A DNA stretch of 64,000 nucleotides from Burkholderia cepacia ATCC 25416 (lineage in GTDB: Bacteria > Pseudomonadota > Gammaproteobacteria > Burkholderiales > Burkholderiaceae). Every line of letters begins with the position of its first letter. Within the stretch, counting starts at the first letter, position 1. Made by a program: the position numbers and the translations under genes. The notes beneath the pieces were generated by a model, which was not told where the DNA came from, made no database searches, and worked only from the letters and a program-made list of their open reading frames with translations. Shown here piece by piece: positions 8,373-16,868 of this stretch. The stretch is from the NCBI RefSeq assembly GCF_001411495.1, contig NZ_CP012983.1, forward strand, positions 620,001 to 684,000, written 5' to 3'.

Positions 8373-10787
8373 GTGGTTTATCAGAGAAACGACATTGCGC
8401 GCGTGAGGATCCCCCGTTGCCGCTCGCTGGCGCTGGCCGCCTGCTGGATTACCGCCGGCAGCGCCGCGTGGGCACAGGGCACGAAGCCGGAACCGGCGCC
8501 TGCCGGCGATACCCGGGACGTCGTCGTCACCGTTCAGGACGTCGTCGTCACGACCGGCACGCGTGAAAGCGCGCGGAAGGTGCGCGATGCCGCCGCCCCG
8601 GTGGAGGTGATCAGCGGCGACGCGCTGCGGCGCACCGGGCAGGGCAACCTGCGCGACGCACTCGTCCAGCTCTCGCCGTCGATCGCGCGCCAGGCGATGC
8701 GCGGCGATGCGGGCAACCTGACCAGCGCGCTGACGCTGCACGGGCTGAGCCCCGATTACGTGCTGGTGCTCGTGAACGGCAAGCGCCGCCATTCGACCGC
8801 GAACGTGTCGCTGAACCGCGGGCCGCAGCAAGGATCGACCGGTGTCGACGTCGACCTGATCCCGGTCACGGCGATCGATCATGTCGAGATTCTCCGTGAC
8901 GGCGCATCCGCGCAATACGGCTCGGATGCGATTGCCGGCGTGATCAACGTCATCCTCAAGTCGAATTACCAGGGCGGCGAGGTGTCGAACACGACCGGCC
9001 AGACCTATCACGGCGACGGCCTCGCGCAGAACAATGCGGCCACCATCGGGCTGAGGCTCGGCGATACCGGTTATGTCGACCTGAGCGCCGAATACAACCG
9101 GCAGAATCATACGGTGCGAACCGACGCCGATCCGCGAACCGGCCGGAACGACAACCTGATTCTCGGGTCGCCTTCCAGCACGCGGGAATCGGTCGCCTTC
9201 AACGCGGGTTACCTGCTCGAAGGCGGCGCGAAGCTGTACGGCTTCGGCACGTATGCGCACCGGAGCGGCGGCAGCTACCAGAATTTCCGGTTGCCGTCGG
9301 TCCTGCCCGCGCTCTATCCGAATGGCTTCACGCCGCAGGAAACGATCAGCGAAAACGACTTTTCGCTGACCGCGGGCGTGAAAGGCGACCGGCTGCTCGG
9401 CTGGGCATGGGACATCAGTTCGACCTACGGCCGAGACAACATCGGCATCGGCATGGTCAATTCGGCGAATACGAGCCTGTTCGCCGCGACCGGATCGACG
9501 CCGACCGGCTTCCGCCTGTCGACCTTCACGAACACGCAGTGGACCAACAACCTGGACCTGTCGCGTGCATTCCACCTGCCGCTGCTGCCCGCGCCGCTCA
9601 ACGTGTCGGTCGGCGCCGAGCATCGCCACGAAAGCTACACGGTCGGCGCGGGCGATCCCGCGTCGACCTACGGTGCGGGCAGCCAGGCGTTGCCGGGCCT
9701 GTCGCCGCTCAGTGCGCTGTCGAAATCGCGCGAGGTGCTCGGCACCTACATCGATCTCGCCACCCGGCTCGCGCCGAACTGGCAGGTGGATCTCGCGGGG
9801 CGCTTCGAGCATTACAACGACGTCGGCAGCACGACCAACGGCAAGGTCTCGACGCGCTACGACATCACGCCGCGCATCGCGGTCCGCGGAAGCGTCGGCA
9901 CCGGCTTTCGCGCGCCGTCGCTCGCGCAGCAGTACTTCACGAACCTGAACATCTCGCCGCTTTCCGCCTACGGGCAACTGGCCCCGAACTCGCAGGCCGC
10001 ACGCAACCTCGGCGCGACGCCGCTCAAGCCCGAGAAGTCGACCAACTTCGATATCGGGCTCGTGCTCAACCCGCTGCCGAACCTGAACGTGACGATCGAC
10101 GCGTACCAGATCAACATCCGCGACCGGATCGTGCAGGGCGGCACCTATAGCGGACAGACCGCGATCGATGCGCTGACGCAGGCCGGCATCACGTTGCCGG
10201 CGGGCTTGCCGTCGGTGACGGCGAACTATTTCACGAACGGCGTGAATACCCGCACGCGCGGCCTCGACATTCTGGCCACGTATCACAGCAACTTCGCGAG
10301 GTGGGGGAGCGTCGACTGGGATCTCGGCATCAACTTCAACACGACGAGCGTGACGAGCGTGGGCCGCGACACCAACGGCAACACGCTGTTGAACGCGCAG
10401 CAGGTCGGCTACATCACGTCGTCGACGCCGAAGAACAAGATCATCGTCGGCGGCACCTGGCACCGTGACAAATGGGCGCTCAGCCTGCACGAAACGCGTT
10501 ACGGCACGACATCCGGCGAAGAGAGCTACTGGAGCGGCCCGAATGCATTTTCGACGACGCGCTTCGCGCATTTCACGAACGCGGCGCGCTACGTCACCGA
10601 CGTCGAGCTGCGCTATGCGATGACACGCAAGTTCGAAATCGCGGTGGGCGCGAACAACCTGTTCAACGTGTACCCGAGCAAGCTGCCGTCCGAGAACCAG
10701 TTCCTGGGCACGCAGTACGACATCGTGTCGTCGCCGATCGGCATCAACGGCGGCTTCTATTACCTGCGCGCCCGCTACCTGCTCTGA
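8373..10787 (+). CDS. TonB-dependent outer-membrane receptor (first)
   Basis: An 804-residue outer-membrane active-import receptor. It begins at a GTG (8373) preceded by GAGGG at 8361-8365; an alternative in-frame GTG is at 8403. A signal peptide ends near residue 35 (ITAGSAAWAQ). Then comes a TonB-box-like repeat (DVVVT twice, residues 49-60) and a plug domain with AAPVEVISGDALRRTGQGNL, VLVNGKRRHST, VEILRDGASAQYGSDAIAGV and INVILK. The beta-barrel contains VRGSVGTGFRAPSLAQQYF and ends with FYYLRARYLL. The catecholate/heme/B12-type plug signature does not define the ligand. It lies between its energising genes and the CDPS unit, 54 bases before the oxygenase gene, so uptake of the locus product or a related metal complex is plausible but inferred. 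Confidence 0.93.
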   Translation: MVYQRNDIARVRIPRCRSLALAACWITAGSAAWAQGTKPEPAPAGDTRDVVVTVQDVVVTTGTRESARKVRDAAAPVEVISGDALRRTGQGNLRDALVQLSPSIARQAMRGDAGNLTSALTLHGLSPDYVLVLVNGKRRHSTANVSLNRGPQQGSTGVDVDLIPVTAIDHVEILRDGASAQYGSDAIAGVINVILKSNYQGGEVSNTTGQTYHGDGLAQNNAATIGLRLGDTGYVDLSAEYNRQNHTVRTDADPRTGRNDNLILGSPSSTRESVAFNAGYLLEGGAKLYGFGTYAHRSGGSYQNFRLPSVLPALYPNGFTPQETISENDFSLTAGVKGDRLLGWAWDISSTYGRDNIGIGMVNSANTSLFAATGSTPTGFRLSTFTNTQWTNNLDLSRAFHLPLLPAPLNVSVGAEHRHESYTVGAGDPASTYGAGSQALPGLSPLSALSKSREVLGTYIDLATRLAPNWQVDLAGRFEHYNDVGSTTNGKVSTRYDITPRIAVRGSVGTGFRAPSLAQQYFTNLNISPLSAYGQLAPNSQAARNLGATPLKPEKSTNFDIGLVLNPLPNLNVTIDAYQINIRDRIVQGGTYSGQTAIDALTQAGITLPAGLPSVTANYFTNGVNTRTRGLDILATYHSNFARWGSVDWDLGINFNTTSVTSVGRDTNGNTLLNAQQVGYITSSTPKNKIIVGGTWHRDKWALSLHETRYGTTSGEESYWSGPNAFSTTRFAHFTNAARYVTDVELRYAMTRKFEIAVGANNLFNVYPSKLPSENQFLGTQYDIVSSPIGINGGFYYLRARYLL

Positions 10788-10801
10788 TGCGCGTGGCTCC
10801 C

Positions 10802-10833
10802 TTACTTCCTTCACTCCTTCACTCCTTCATTCC
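10802..10833. repeat. Short tandem repeat, 8-base unit
   Basis: Three consecutive near-identical 8-mers, TTCACTCC, TTCACTCC and TTCATTCC (10810-10833), are preceded by a diverged unit TTACTTCC (10802-10809). The tract fills the gap between the receptor and the oxygenase gene and ends 8 bases before the oxygenase ATG, where no Shine-Dalgarno sequence is seen. Confidence 0.6.
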
Positions 10834-10841
10834 ATCGCGCC

Positions 10842-11645
10842 ATGAACCGACCGGCAGAGGTTGACCATGCAGTGATCGACGTCGACGAAACGTCGCTGTG
10901 CGCCGATCACATTCTCGATTTGTGCAGAGGCCATGCGCTCGCGATACGCATTCGTGCGTTCACGCCGCCGGCGGTCGTCCGGCGAGCGGAGGAGCAGCTG
11001 TTCGCTCATCCCGACCGGGGCGCGCTGGGTCACGCAGCCGAATTTACGCGGCTCGGCATCGCGTACGCGGAGGTGCGATCCGAAGAGGTGCGGCAGGCGT
11101 ATCACCGGCATGCGCGTGCCAATATCGAGCGCGTTCGGACGTTGTTCGGCGAGCTGGCGTCGCCGGTCGACCGGTTCCGCACGCTGCTCGACGACGCGTG
11201 GCCCGAAGGGGCACGGCTGCTGAGTGTGGACGGGAGCAAGTGCTTCGTCGGCGTGTGCCGCTACCTGACGCCCGGCGTGGATCTCGAGCCGCACATCGAC
11301 AACCTGGAATGGACGCTGCCGGCGGGCACCGGATGGTCGCTGGAGTATCAGCTGTCGGCCAACATCTATCTGCAGGTGCCGCCGCACGGCGGCGAGCTGG
11401 AACTCTGGCGCGTCGCACCCGATGCGCGCGAATACGAAGCGCTCAAGGGCGATCGCCACTACGGGATCGGCCGCGAGCAGGTGGGCGCGCCCGACCTGGT
11501 GATCAAGCCGGAGGTGGGCGACCTGATCTTCCTGAATCCGCGTTTCATCCACGCGGTTCGCCCCGTCCGGGGCACCGACCGGGTCACGTTGAGTGCCTTC
11601 GTCGGCATCAAATCCGTTACCGAACCCTTAGTTTACTGGAGCTGA
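10842..11645 (+). CDS. Fe(II)/2-oxoglutarate-dependent oxygenase, putative cyclodipeptide tailoring enzyme
   Basis: A 267-residue protein with the double-stranded beta-helix signature of Fe(II)/2OG oxygenases: H151-x-D153 (EPHIDNLEW), distal His237 (PRFIHAVRP) and Arg247 (TDRVTLSAF) for 2-oxoglutarate, with GDLIFLNPRF before the distal His. Such enzymes hydroxylate or desaturate unactivated carbons. Its stop is 2 bases before the CDPS start, so the two are almost certainly co-translated. Several such oxygenases decorate the CDPS product in bicyclomycin biosynthesis, and by that precedent this enzyme likely modifies the diketopiperazine. The start at 10842 lacks a clear ribosome binding site; an in-frame GTG at 10872 is an alternative. 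Action on the CDPS product is inference from gene order. Confidence 0.82.
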   Translation: MNRPAEVDHAVIDVDETSLCADHILDLCRGHALAIRIRAFTPPAVVRRAEEQLFAHPDRGALGHAAEFTRLGIAYAEVRSEEVRQAYHRHARANIERVRTLFGELASPVDRFRTLLDDAWPEGARLLSVDGSKCFVGVCRYLTPGVDLEPHIDNLEWTLPAGTGWSLEYQLSANIYLQVPPHGGELELWRVAPDAREYEALKGDRHYGIGREQVGAPDLVIKPEVGDLIFLNPRFIHAVRPVRGTDRVTLSAFVGIKSVTEPLVYWS

Positions 11646-11647
11646 CC

Positions 11648-12358
11648 ATGTACAAGGTTTCATTGCAGGCACAAGGAAAATTTCAGGCGCACGAGTACGT
11701 CGGCAAGACGGCACTGCTGCTGATCAGCGTCGGCAAGGAATATCACGAAGGCGAAAAGCTGGCGGCGACCGTCGACAAGATCAACGTGGCGGGGTTCGGG
11801 CAATGCGTGATCGGCGTGGCCGATACGCTGCAGCGCCACAACTATGCGACCGGCTCCGCGCGCAGCAACTATCAGAAAAGCCGCGACCGCGGCGACGCGT
11901 GGCTGCGGGACCACGAGGGAACCCTCGCGAAGCTGTCGATGCGGCGCGAGATCCTGCGATGGGACGACCTGCTGCGCCGAGACGACTATTCGCAGTACTA
12001 CCATCTGATCACGAACGAGTACTACTCGAATCCCGAATACCGTTACGCGATCAACGACACCATCGGCGTGTTCGCGGAGCGCAACGGGCTCGTGCAGGGC
12101 ACCCGCGAACACGAGGACGCGTTCTATCGCTCGCTCTTCTACATTCTCGAGGAATGCCCGATCATCATGCCGATGTGGGCGCGGGACGGTATCGATTTCA
12201 TCATCTACCCGAAGCAGATGACCGCCGCGATGAGCAAGACCCGCGAGATTTTCGTGCAGAACGGGAGCGATGCCCGCGCCAACTGGCTGGCGGTCAAGTT
12301 CAAGAAAAAATCGCCGTCGCACGCAGACGAGGAAACCGAGGCACTGGCGCATGACTAA
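11648..12358 (+). CDS. tRNA-dependent cyclodipeptide synthase (CDPS), XYP-type
   Basis: A 236-residue CDPS, which takes two aminoacyl-tRNAs and makes a cyclodipeptide (2,5-diketopiperazine) without a peptide synthetase. The catalytic serine is Ser27 in LLISVGKEYHEGEKL, corresponding to AlbC Ser37. Other conserved CDPS marks are VADTLQRHNY (residues 58-66), the GDAWL segment (82-86), RWDDLLRRDDY (104-114), and Tyr165 and Glu169 in FYILEECP with the same four-residue spacing as AlbC Tyr178/Glu182. Tyr187-Pro188 in IIYPKQM, with Lys30 where NYH-type enzymes have Asn, places it in the XYP subfamily. The C-terminus LAVKFKKK is also typical. Start ATG 11648 has GGAG 7-10 bases upstream and lies 2 bases after the oxygenase stop. 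The CDS overlaps the exporter gene by 8 bases. The amino acids joined cannot be read by eye. Confidence 0.88.
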   Translation: MYKVSLQAQGKFQAHEYVGKTALLLISVGKEYHEGEKLAATVDKINVAGFGQCVIGVADTLQRHNYATGSARSNYQKSRDRGDAWLRDHEGTLAKLSMRREILRWDDLLRRDDYSQYYHLITNEYYSNPEYRYAINDTIGVFAERNGLVQGTREHEDAFYRSLFYILEECPIIMPMWARDGIDFIIYPKQMTAAMSKTREIFVQNGSDARANWLAVKFKKKSPSHADEETEALAHD

Positions 12359-13709
12359 TTCATCGAGCAAGGTTCGGAAATACGTCGGGCTGACCGGCAT
12401 CTGTATCGCGAGCTTCCTGGGATGTATCGATCTCACGGTCGTCAACACGATTCTTCCGGCGATCGGCCGCGACTTTTCGATCCCGATCCAGACGACGCAG
12501 TGGATCACGTCCATCTTCATGGTCGCGCTGTCCGCGTTCATGGTGCCGGTTGCGACGCTGGCCGACAACCTGGGCCGCAAGAAGCTGCTGATCGTCGGCC
12601 TCGTGATCTTCGGCGCGGCTTCGTTGCTGGCCGGTGTCGCGCATCAGTTCTGGCTGCTGGTCGGGTTCCGCTTCCTGCAGGGCATCGGCTGCGCGATCCT
12701 GTATACGGTATCGGGCGCGATCGTCAGCTATACGTTCGACGAGAACGAACAGGGCAAGGCGCTGGGGATCCTGTTCGGCGCCAACGGCGTCGGGCTGGCG
12801 CTCGGCCCGATCATCGGCGGCCTGTTCGCCAGCGCGCTCGACTGGCACGACGCGTTCCTGATCAACATTCCGTTCATCGCGATCAGCCTGGCGCTCTGCG
12901 CCTGGGCGATACCGGAGTTCAAGGCGCAGGCGCGCAAGCGCATCGACGTGACGGGGTGCCTGCTGCTGGTCGTCGGCCTGACCACGCTCGTCAGCTATCT
13001 GTCCGTCGACGGCGGCGGGCTCAATCTCTGGTTGCTGCCGGTGTCGCTCGTCGCGCTGGCACTGTTCGTCTGGCATGAGTTGCGCACGCGCGACCCGATC
13101 GTCGAGTTTCATTTCTTCCGCGAACCGAGGTTCCTGTCCGCGCTGCTCGCGACGTTCTTTCTCGCGTTCTTCTACTGCATCGTGCTGCTCACCCTGCCGA
13201 TCTTCTTTTCGACCCAGCTCCACAAGAGCGACATCACCATCGGGCTGTATCTGCTGCCGGCGACCATCACGTTCTCCATCGCGTCGTCCTGGATCGGCGG
13301 CCGCAGCGAACGGCTCGGCCCGTCGCGGGTGATCGTGACCGGCCTGTCGCTGTTCGTCGTCGCGTCGATTCTGCTGTCGATCGTCGCGGGGCAGCCCGAC
13401 GCAGCCTGGTTCGTCGTGCCGCTGCTGCTATTCGGCATCGGCTGGGGCGCGATACTCGGGCCCTCGACGCTGGTGGCGCTGGGTGCGCTGCCGCGCGAAA
13501 AGGCGGCCGTGGCGATGGGCACGTCGTGGACCGTGCACAACGTGGGCGGCGCGAGCGGCATTGCGTTCGCCATCTTCCTGATGCGGCAGGTCGACGATTT
13601 CCGGCATGGCTATCAGACGCTGATGCTGGCGCTCGCGGCCATCATCCTCGCCGCCGGCGCGCTGTACCACGTGCTGTCGCGTGAGTCGGTAGCGGTGGCC
13701 ATCGACTGA
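12351..13709 (+). CDS. MFS transporter, DHA2-like (14 TM), putative cyclodipeptide exporter
   Basis: A 452-residue drug:H+ antiporter-type MFS permease with about 14 hydrophobic segments. Typical marks are DLTVVNTILPAIGRDF in TM1 with QWITSIFMVALSAFMVP, the loop motif ADNLGRKKLL, the FLQGIGCAILY segment, and motif C ANGVGLALGPIIGGLFA. The ATG at 12351 lies inside the last codons of the CDPS gene (8-base overlap), so expression is translationally coupled. Exporters of this family accompany CDPS genes in known pathways such as bicyclomycin, where they give self-resistance or secretion. Export of the modified diketopiperazine is therefore likely but inferred. Confidence 0.9.
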   Translation: MTNSSSKVRKYVGLTGICIASFLGCIDLTVVNTILPAIGRDFSIPIQTTQWITSIFMVALSAFMVPVATLADNLGRKKLLIVGLVIFGAASLLAGVAHQFWLLVGFRFLQGIGCAILYTVSGAIVSYTFDENEQGKALGILFGANGVGLALGPIIGGLFASALDWHDAFLINIPFIAISLALCAWAIPEFKAQARKRIDVTGCLLLVVGLTTLVSYLSVDGGGLNLWLLPVSLVALALFVWHELRTRDPIVEFHFFREPRFLSALLATFFLAFFYCIVLLTLPIFFSTQLHKSDITIGLYLLPATITFSIASSWIGGRSERLGPSRVIVTGLSLFVVASILLSIVAGQPDAAWFVVPLLLFGIGWGAILGPSTLVALGALPREKAAVAMGTSWTVHNVGGASGIAFAIFLMRQVDDFRHGYQTLMLALAAIILAAGALYHVLSRESVAVAID

Positions 13710-13771
13710 TCGGCCGCCGGAGTCGCATCGCTCGCGGATCGTCGCGCGAACGGGTTCCCATCAATAGCAGG

Positions 13772-13800
13772 CGGATGTCCGGGCGGTTGCCGGGCATCCG
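13772..13800. terminator. Hairpin after the CDPS-exporter unit
   Basis: Arms CGGATGTCCGG (13772-13782) and CCGGGCATCCG (13790-13800) pair over 11 bases with one G-U pair and a 7-base loop, 63 bases after the exporter stop. No T tract follows (TCGTCTTG), so it is only a candidate terminator or mRNA 3' stabiliser. Confidence 0.4.
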
Positions 13801-14071
13801 TCGTCTTGCCCGACAGGCGCGCGGCCTGGCTCGCGCGGGGCGCGCTCGCGCATGCGTGCTTTCCAGGCAGCGTCGACCTGACGCCGCGGGCGATTCCCGT
13901 GCGGCGTCCATGCGATCCGGGCTGACGTGAAATCGGGCACGGTGCCCGAAACGTCGCAGACACCTCGTCGAGCCGGAACGATCTGCATTTCGAACATGAA
14001 TTCGGATCTCTAAACAGATGCCGTTTCAAGAATACGCGCGGCCAGGCCGGCGATTGTGGTCGGGAAAAAAG
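13801..14071. other. Intergenic region upstream of the second receptor
   Basis: No gene seen. The interval from 13710 to 14071 holds the hairpin listed separately and presumably the promoter of the second receptor, but no clear promoter or Fur-type palindrome was found. Confidence 0.3.
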
Positions 14072-16789
14072 ATGAAGCAAAGCGTGGTGAGGGGGATTGC
14101 CGCAGCGTGGTTCTGCGCGTCCACGGCGGTACCAGGAGCGTCCGCATGGGCGCAGTCGCAGCCGGCACCCGGCGCGACGACGTCGACAGTGGCCGTGCCC
14201 GCGGCGCCGGCGTTGCTGGCATCGGGCGCGCACGACGCGCTGACGGTCAAGCGTTTCGAAGTGACGGGGTCGTTGATCCGCAGCGCGGACAAGGTCGGCT
14301 TCAATCAGGTCCAGACGATCACGGCGAAGGACATCGTGAACAGCGGCCATACGACGGTCGCGGACTATCTGCGCAGCGTGACGGCCAATTCATCGAGCAG
14401 CTGGGGGGACGGCTCGACCGCGACGGCCAACTTCGCGGTCGGCGGATCGGGGATCGCGTTGCGCGGGCTGAGCGAAAAATACACGCTGGTACTCATCGAT
14501 GGCCAGCGCGCCGCCCCGTATGCGTACGCGGCCAACGGCACCGATCAGTTCTTCGACCTGAACACGCTGCCGCTCAACATCATCGACCGGATCGAGATCG
14601 TCAAGACGGGCGCGGTGTCGCAGTACGGCTCCGATGCCGTCGCCGGCGTCGTGAACATCATCACGAAGAAGAACTATCGGGGCCTGGAGCTGACCGGCAG
14701 CTACGGCGGCGCGACGAACGGCGGCGGCGGCGCGGGCACGACCCGGTTCGGCTTGCTGGGCGGCTTCGGCGACATCAACGCGGATCGCTTCAACGTGACG
14801 GCGGCGCTCAGCTACTACAAGAACAACGGCGTGCTCGCTTCCGACCGGAACATGACGGAGAACCAGAATTTCTCGAACTATCCCGGCGGCCTGTCCAACC
14901 AGTCGACGTCGTACTGGGCGAGGGCGAACGGCAACGTGCCGCTCGACCCCTGTGCGTATGGCGGCAAGGTCGCACCCGGCAACGCGAATTCCCAATCGTT
15001 CGGCGCAGGCGGCACGATCTGCCAGCGCAACACGGCAGGCGCGTCGTCGCTCTCGCCGTGGACCGAGCGCCTGAGCGCGAAGCTGCACGGCGAGTTCAGG
15101 ATCGACGACGCGATGCAGGCGTTCGCCGATCTGTGGGAGAGCAACAACACGACGGTCGCGAACCGGGGCGTCGGCCGCCTGACGACCAGCACGCAGACCT
15201 TCGATCCGGCGACGGGCAGCGTTGCGCTGGTATCGAACGTCGTGCCGGCCGGTAATCCCTACAATCCGTTCGGCGTGCCGACGCAGTTGCGCTATGCGTT
15301 TCCGGCGTCGCAGTCGGTGCATGTCAGTTCGAACTACTGGCGCGCCGCGACGGGCGTGAAGGGAACGTTCGCGGTGCCGTCCGCGGGCGACTGGGACTGG
15401 AGCGCGTCGTATGCGCATTCGCAGGACACGGTCTCGCAGAACTATTCGAACCAGATGAGCGCCGTCGCGCTGACGAACATCATCCGGAACGGCACGTTCG
15501 ATTTCTCCAATCCGTCCGCGACGCCGAACGGACTGAACGGCCTTTACCAGAGCACGTCGAACCAGGCGATCACGAAGCTCGACGTGCTGGATGCGACGCT
15601 GTCGAGCCCGAACCTGTTCAGGCTGCCGACGGGCAACGTGGGCCTCGGGCTCGGCGCGCAGTTCATGCATCAGAGCCAGTACATCGGCACGGGAGCGGGC
15701 TGGGCGAGCGGCCAGCTGACGTCGCCGTCGATCCAGTCCGTCGACGGCGAGCGCAATGTCGCGGCCGTCTACTATCAGCTCGACATTCCGCTGCTGAAGA
15801 CACTGACGTTCAGCCAGTCGGGCCGCTACGATCACTACAGCGACTTCGGCGGCGCGTTTTCGCCGCGGTTCGCGCTGCGTTTTCAGCCGGTGCGGGAACT
15901 CACGTTGTACGGTTCGTACAACCGGGGCTTCCGTGCGCCGACGCTGATCGAGAACACGTCGTCGCGGACGTTCGGCTCGCAGGGCGTGGTGGACGCGCGA
16001 GATCCGAACAATCCGGGTTCGTACAACATCGTCGAGGAAATTCGCGCGGGCAATCGCGGCCTGCAGCCCGAGCGCACGAAGAACTATAACGTCGGCTTCC
16101 AGTTTTCGCCGACACGTACGACCGATATCGGTTTCGACTGGTACAAGATTCACATCGATAACGTGATCGGCACGGACGACGTGCAGGTCGTGGTCAATCA
16201 GAACGATCCGTCTCAGGTGGTTCGCAATGCCAACGGCAGCATCGCCTATGTCACGCTGCCGTATCGCAATCTGTCGTCGCTGGACACCGACGGTTTCGAG
16301 GCCACGTTCCGCCAGACGGTCGCGACGAAAATCGGTACCTTCACGTTGTCCGGCGATTGGGCGTACATGTGGCACTTCAAGATGCCGGTTGGCGGCGTGG
16401 AAAGGGATTACGCCGGCAACAACGGCGCACTTCACCAGCCGTTCGGCGGCAGTTCGCCGCGCTGGAAAGGGAACACCGACCTGAGCTGGAACCATCACCA
16501 GTGGAATGCGACCCTGAGCTGGCTCTATGTCGGCCCGTACGCGCAGGCCATTCTCGCGCCGGGCACGTACCCCGGCATGGCGGATGGCGTTGCGTCGTAC
16601 AGCCAGTTCAACCTGATGATCGGCTACACGGGATTCAAGCACTGGACGCTGTACGCGGGGATCGACAACCTCTTCAATCGCAAGCCGCCGTTCGATCCGG
16701 TATGGATGGCGGGGCCGACCGGCTACGATTCGTCGCTCTATACGTATGTCGGGCGATTCGCGCAGGTGGGGGCGACGTACCGGTTCTGA
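14072..16789 (+). CDS. TonB-dependent outer-membrane receptor (second)
   Basis: A 905-residue receptor. The ATG at 14072 is chosen because it gives a clean signal peptide (MKQSVVRGIAAAWFC...ASAWAQ, about 28 residues); an in-frame ATG at 14018 would add 18 unlikely residues. The plug domain shows VKRFEVTGSLIRSADKVGFN, TVADYLRSVTANSSSSWGDG, VLIDGQRAAPYAYA, IEIVKTGAVSQYGSDAVAGV and VNIITKKNY. The barrel includes LYGSYNRGFRAPTLIENTS and ends in VGATYRF with the terminal Phe of outer-membrane proteins. The GSLIR pattern places it with receptors often annotated for large or unknown ligands. It is the last + strand gene of the CDPS locus and converges on the solute-binding-like gene 79 bases on. Confidence 0.92.
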   Translation: MKQSVVRGIAAAWFCASTAVPGASAWAQSQPAPGATTSTVAVPAAPALLASGAHDALTVKRFEVTGSLIRSADKVGFNQVQTITAKDIVNSGHTTVADYLRSVTANSSSSWGDGSTATANFAVGGSGIALRGLSEKYTLVLIDGQRAAPYAYAANGTDQFFDLNTLPLNIIDRIEIVKTGAVSQYGSDAVAGVVNIITKKNYRGLELTGSYGGATNGGGGAGTTRFGLLGGFGDINADRFNVTAALSYYKNNGVLASDRNMTENQNFSNYPGGLSNQSTSYWARANGNVPLDPCAYGGKVAPGNANSQSFGAGGTICQRNTAGASSLSPWTERLSAKLHGEFRIDDAMQAFADLWESNNTTVANRGVGRLTTSTQTFDPATGSVALVSNVVPAGNPYNPFGVPTQLRYAFPASQSVHVSSNYWRAATGVKGTFAVPSAGDWDWSASYAHSQDTVSQNYSNQMSAVALTNIIRNGTFDFSNPSATPNGLNGLYQSTSNQAITKLDVLDATLSSPNLFRLPTGNVGLGLGAQFMHQSQYIGTGAGWASGQLTSPSIQSVDGERNVAAVYYQLDIPLLKTLTFSQSGRYDHYSDFGGAFSPRFALRFQPVRELTLYGSYNRGFRAPTLIENTSSRTFGSQGVVDARDPNNPGSYNIVEEIRAGNRGLQPERTKNYNVGFQFSPTRTTDIGFDWYKIHIDNVIGTDDVQVVVNQNDPSQVVRNANGSIAYVTLPYRNLSSLDTDGFEATFRQTVATKIGTFTLSGDWAYMWHFKMPVGGVERDYAGNNGALHQPFGGSSPRWKGNTDLSWNHHQWNATLSWLYVGPYAQAILAPGTYPGMADGVASYSQFNLMIGYTGFKHWTLYAGIDNLFNRKPPFDPVWMAGPTGYDSSLYTYVGRFAQVGATYRF

Positions 16790-16868
16790 GGGCCGTCGCC
16801 TTCGCCGTCGAATGGCAACCGCTGATGGTCACGCGCCGCGCGGCGGCTTGCTGCCGAGCCGCTTTCGA

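Noticed and set aside
10842..13709. Identification as the bicyclomycin cluster
   Set aside because: Bicyclomycin needs several 2OG oxygenases and a P450 besides the CDPS. Only one oxygenase and no P450 are present, so it is at most a relative.
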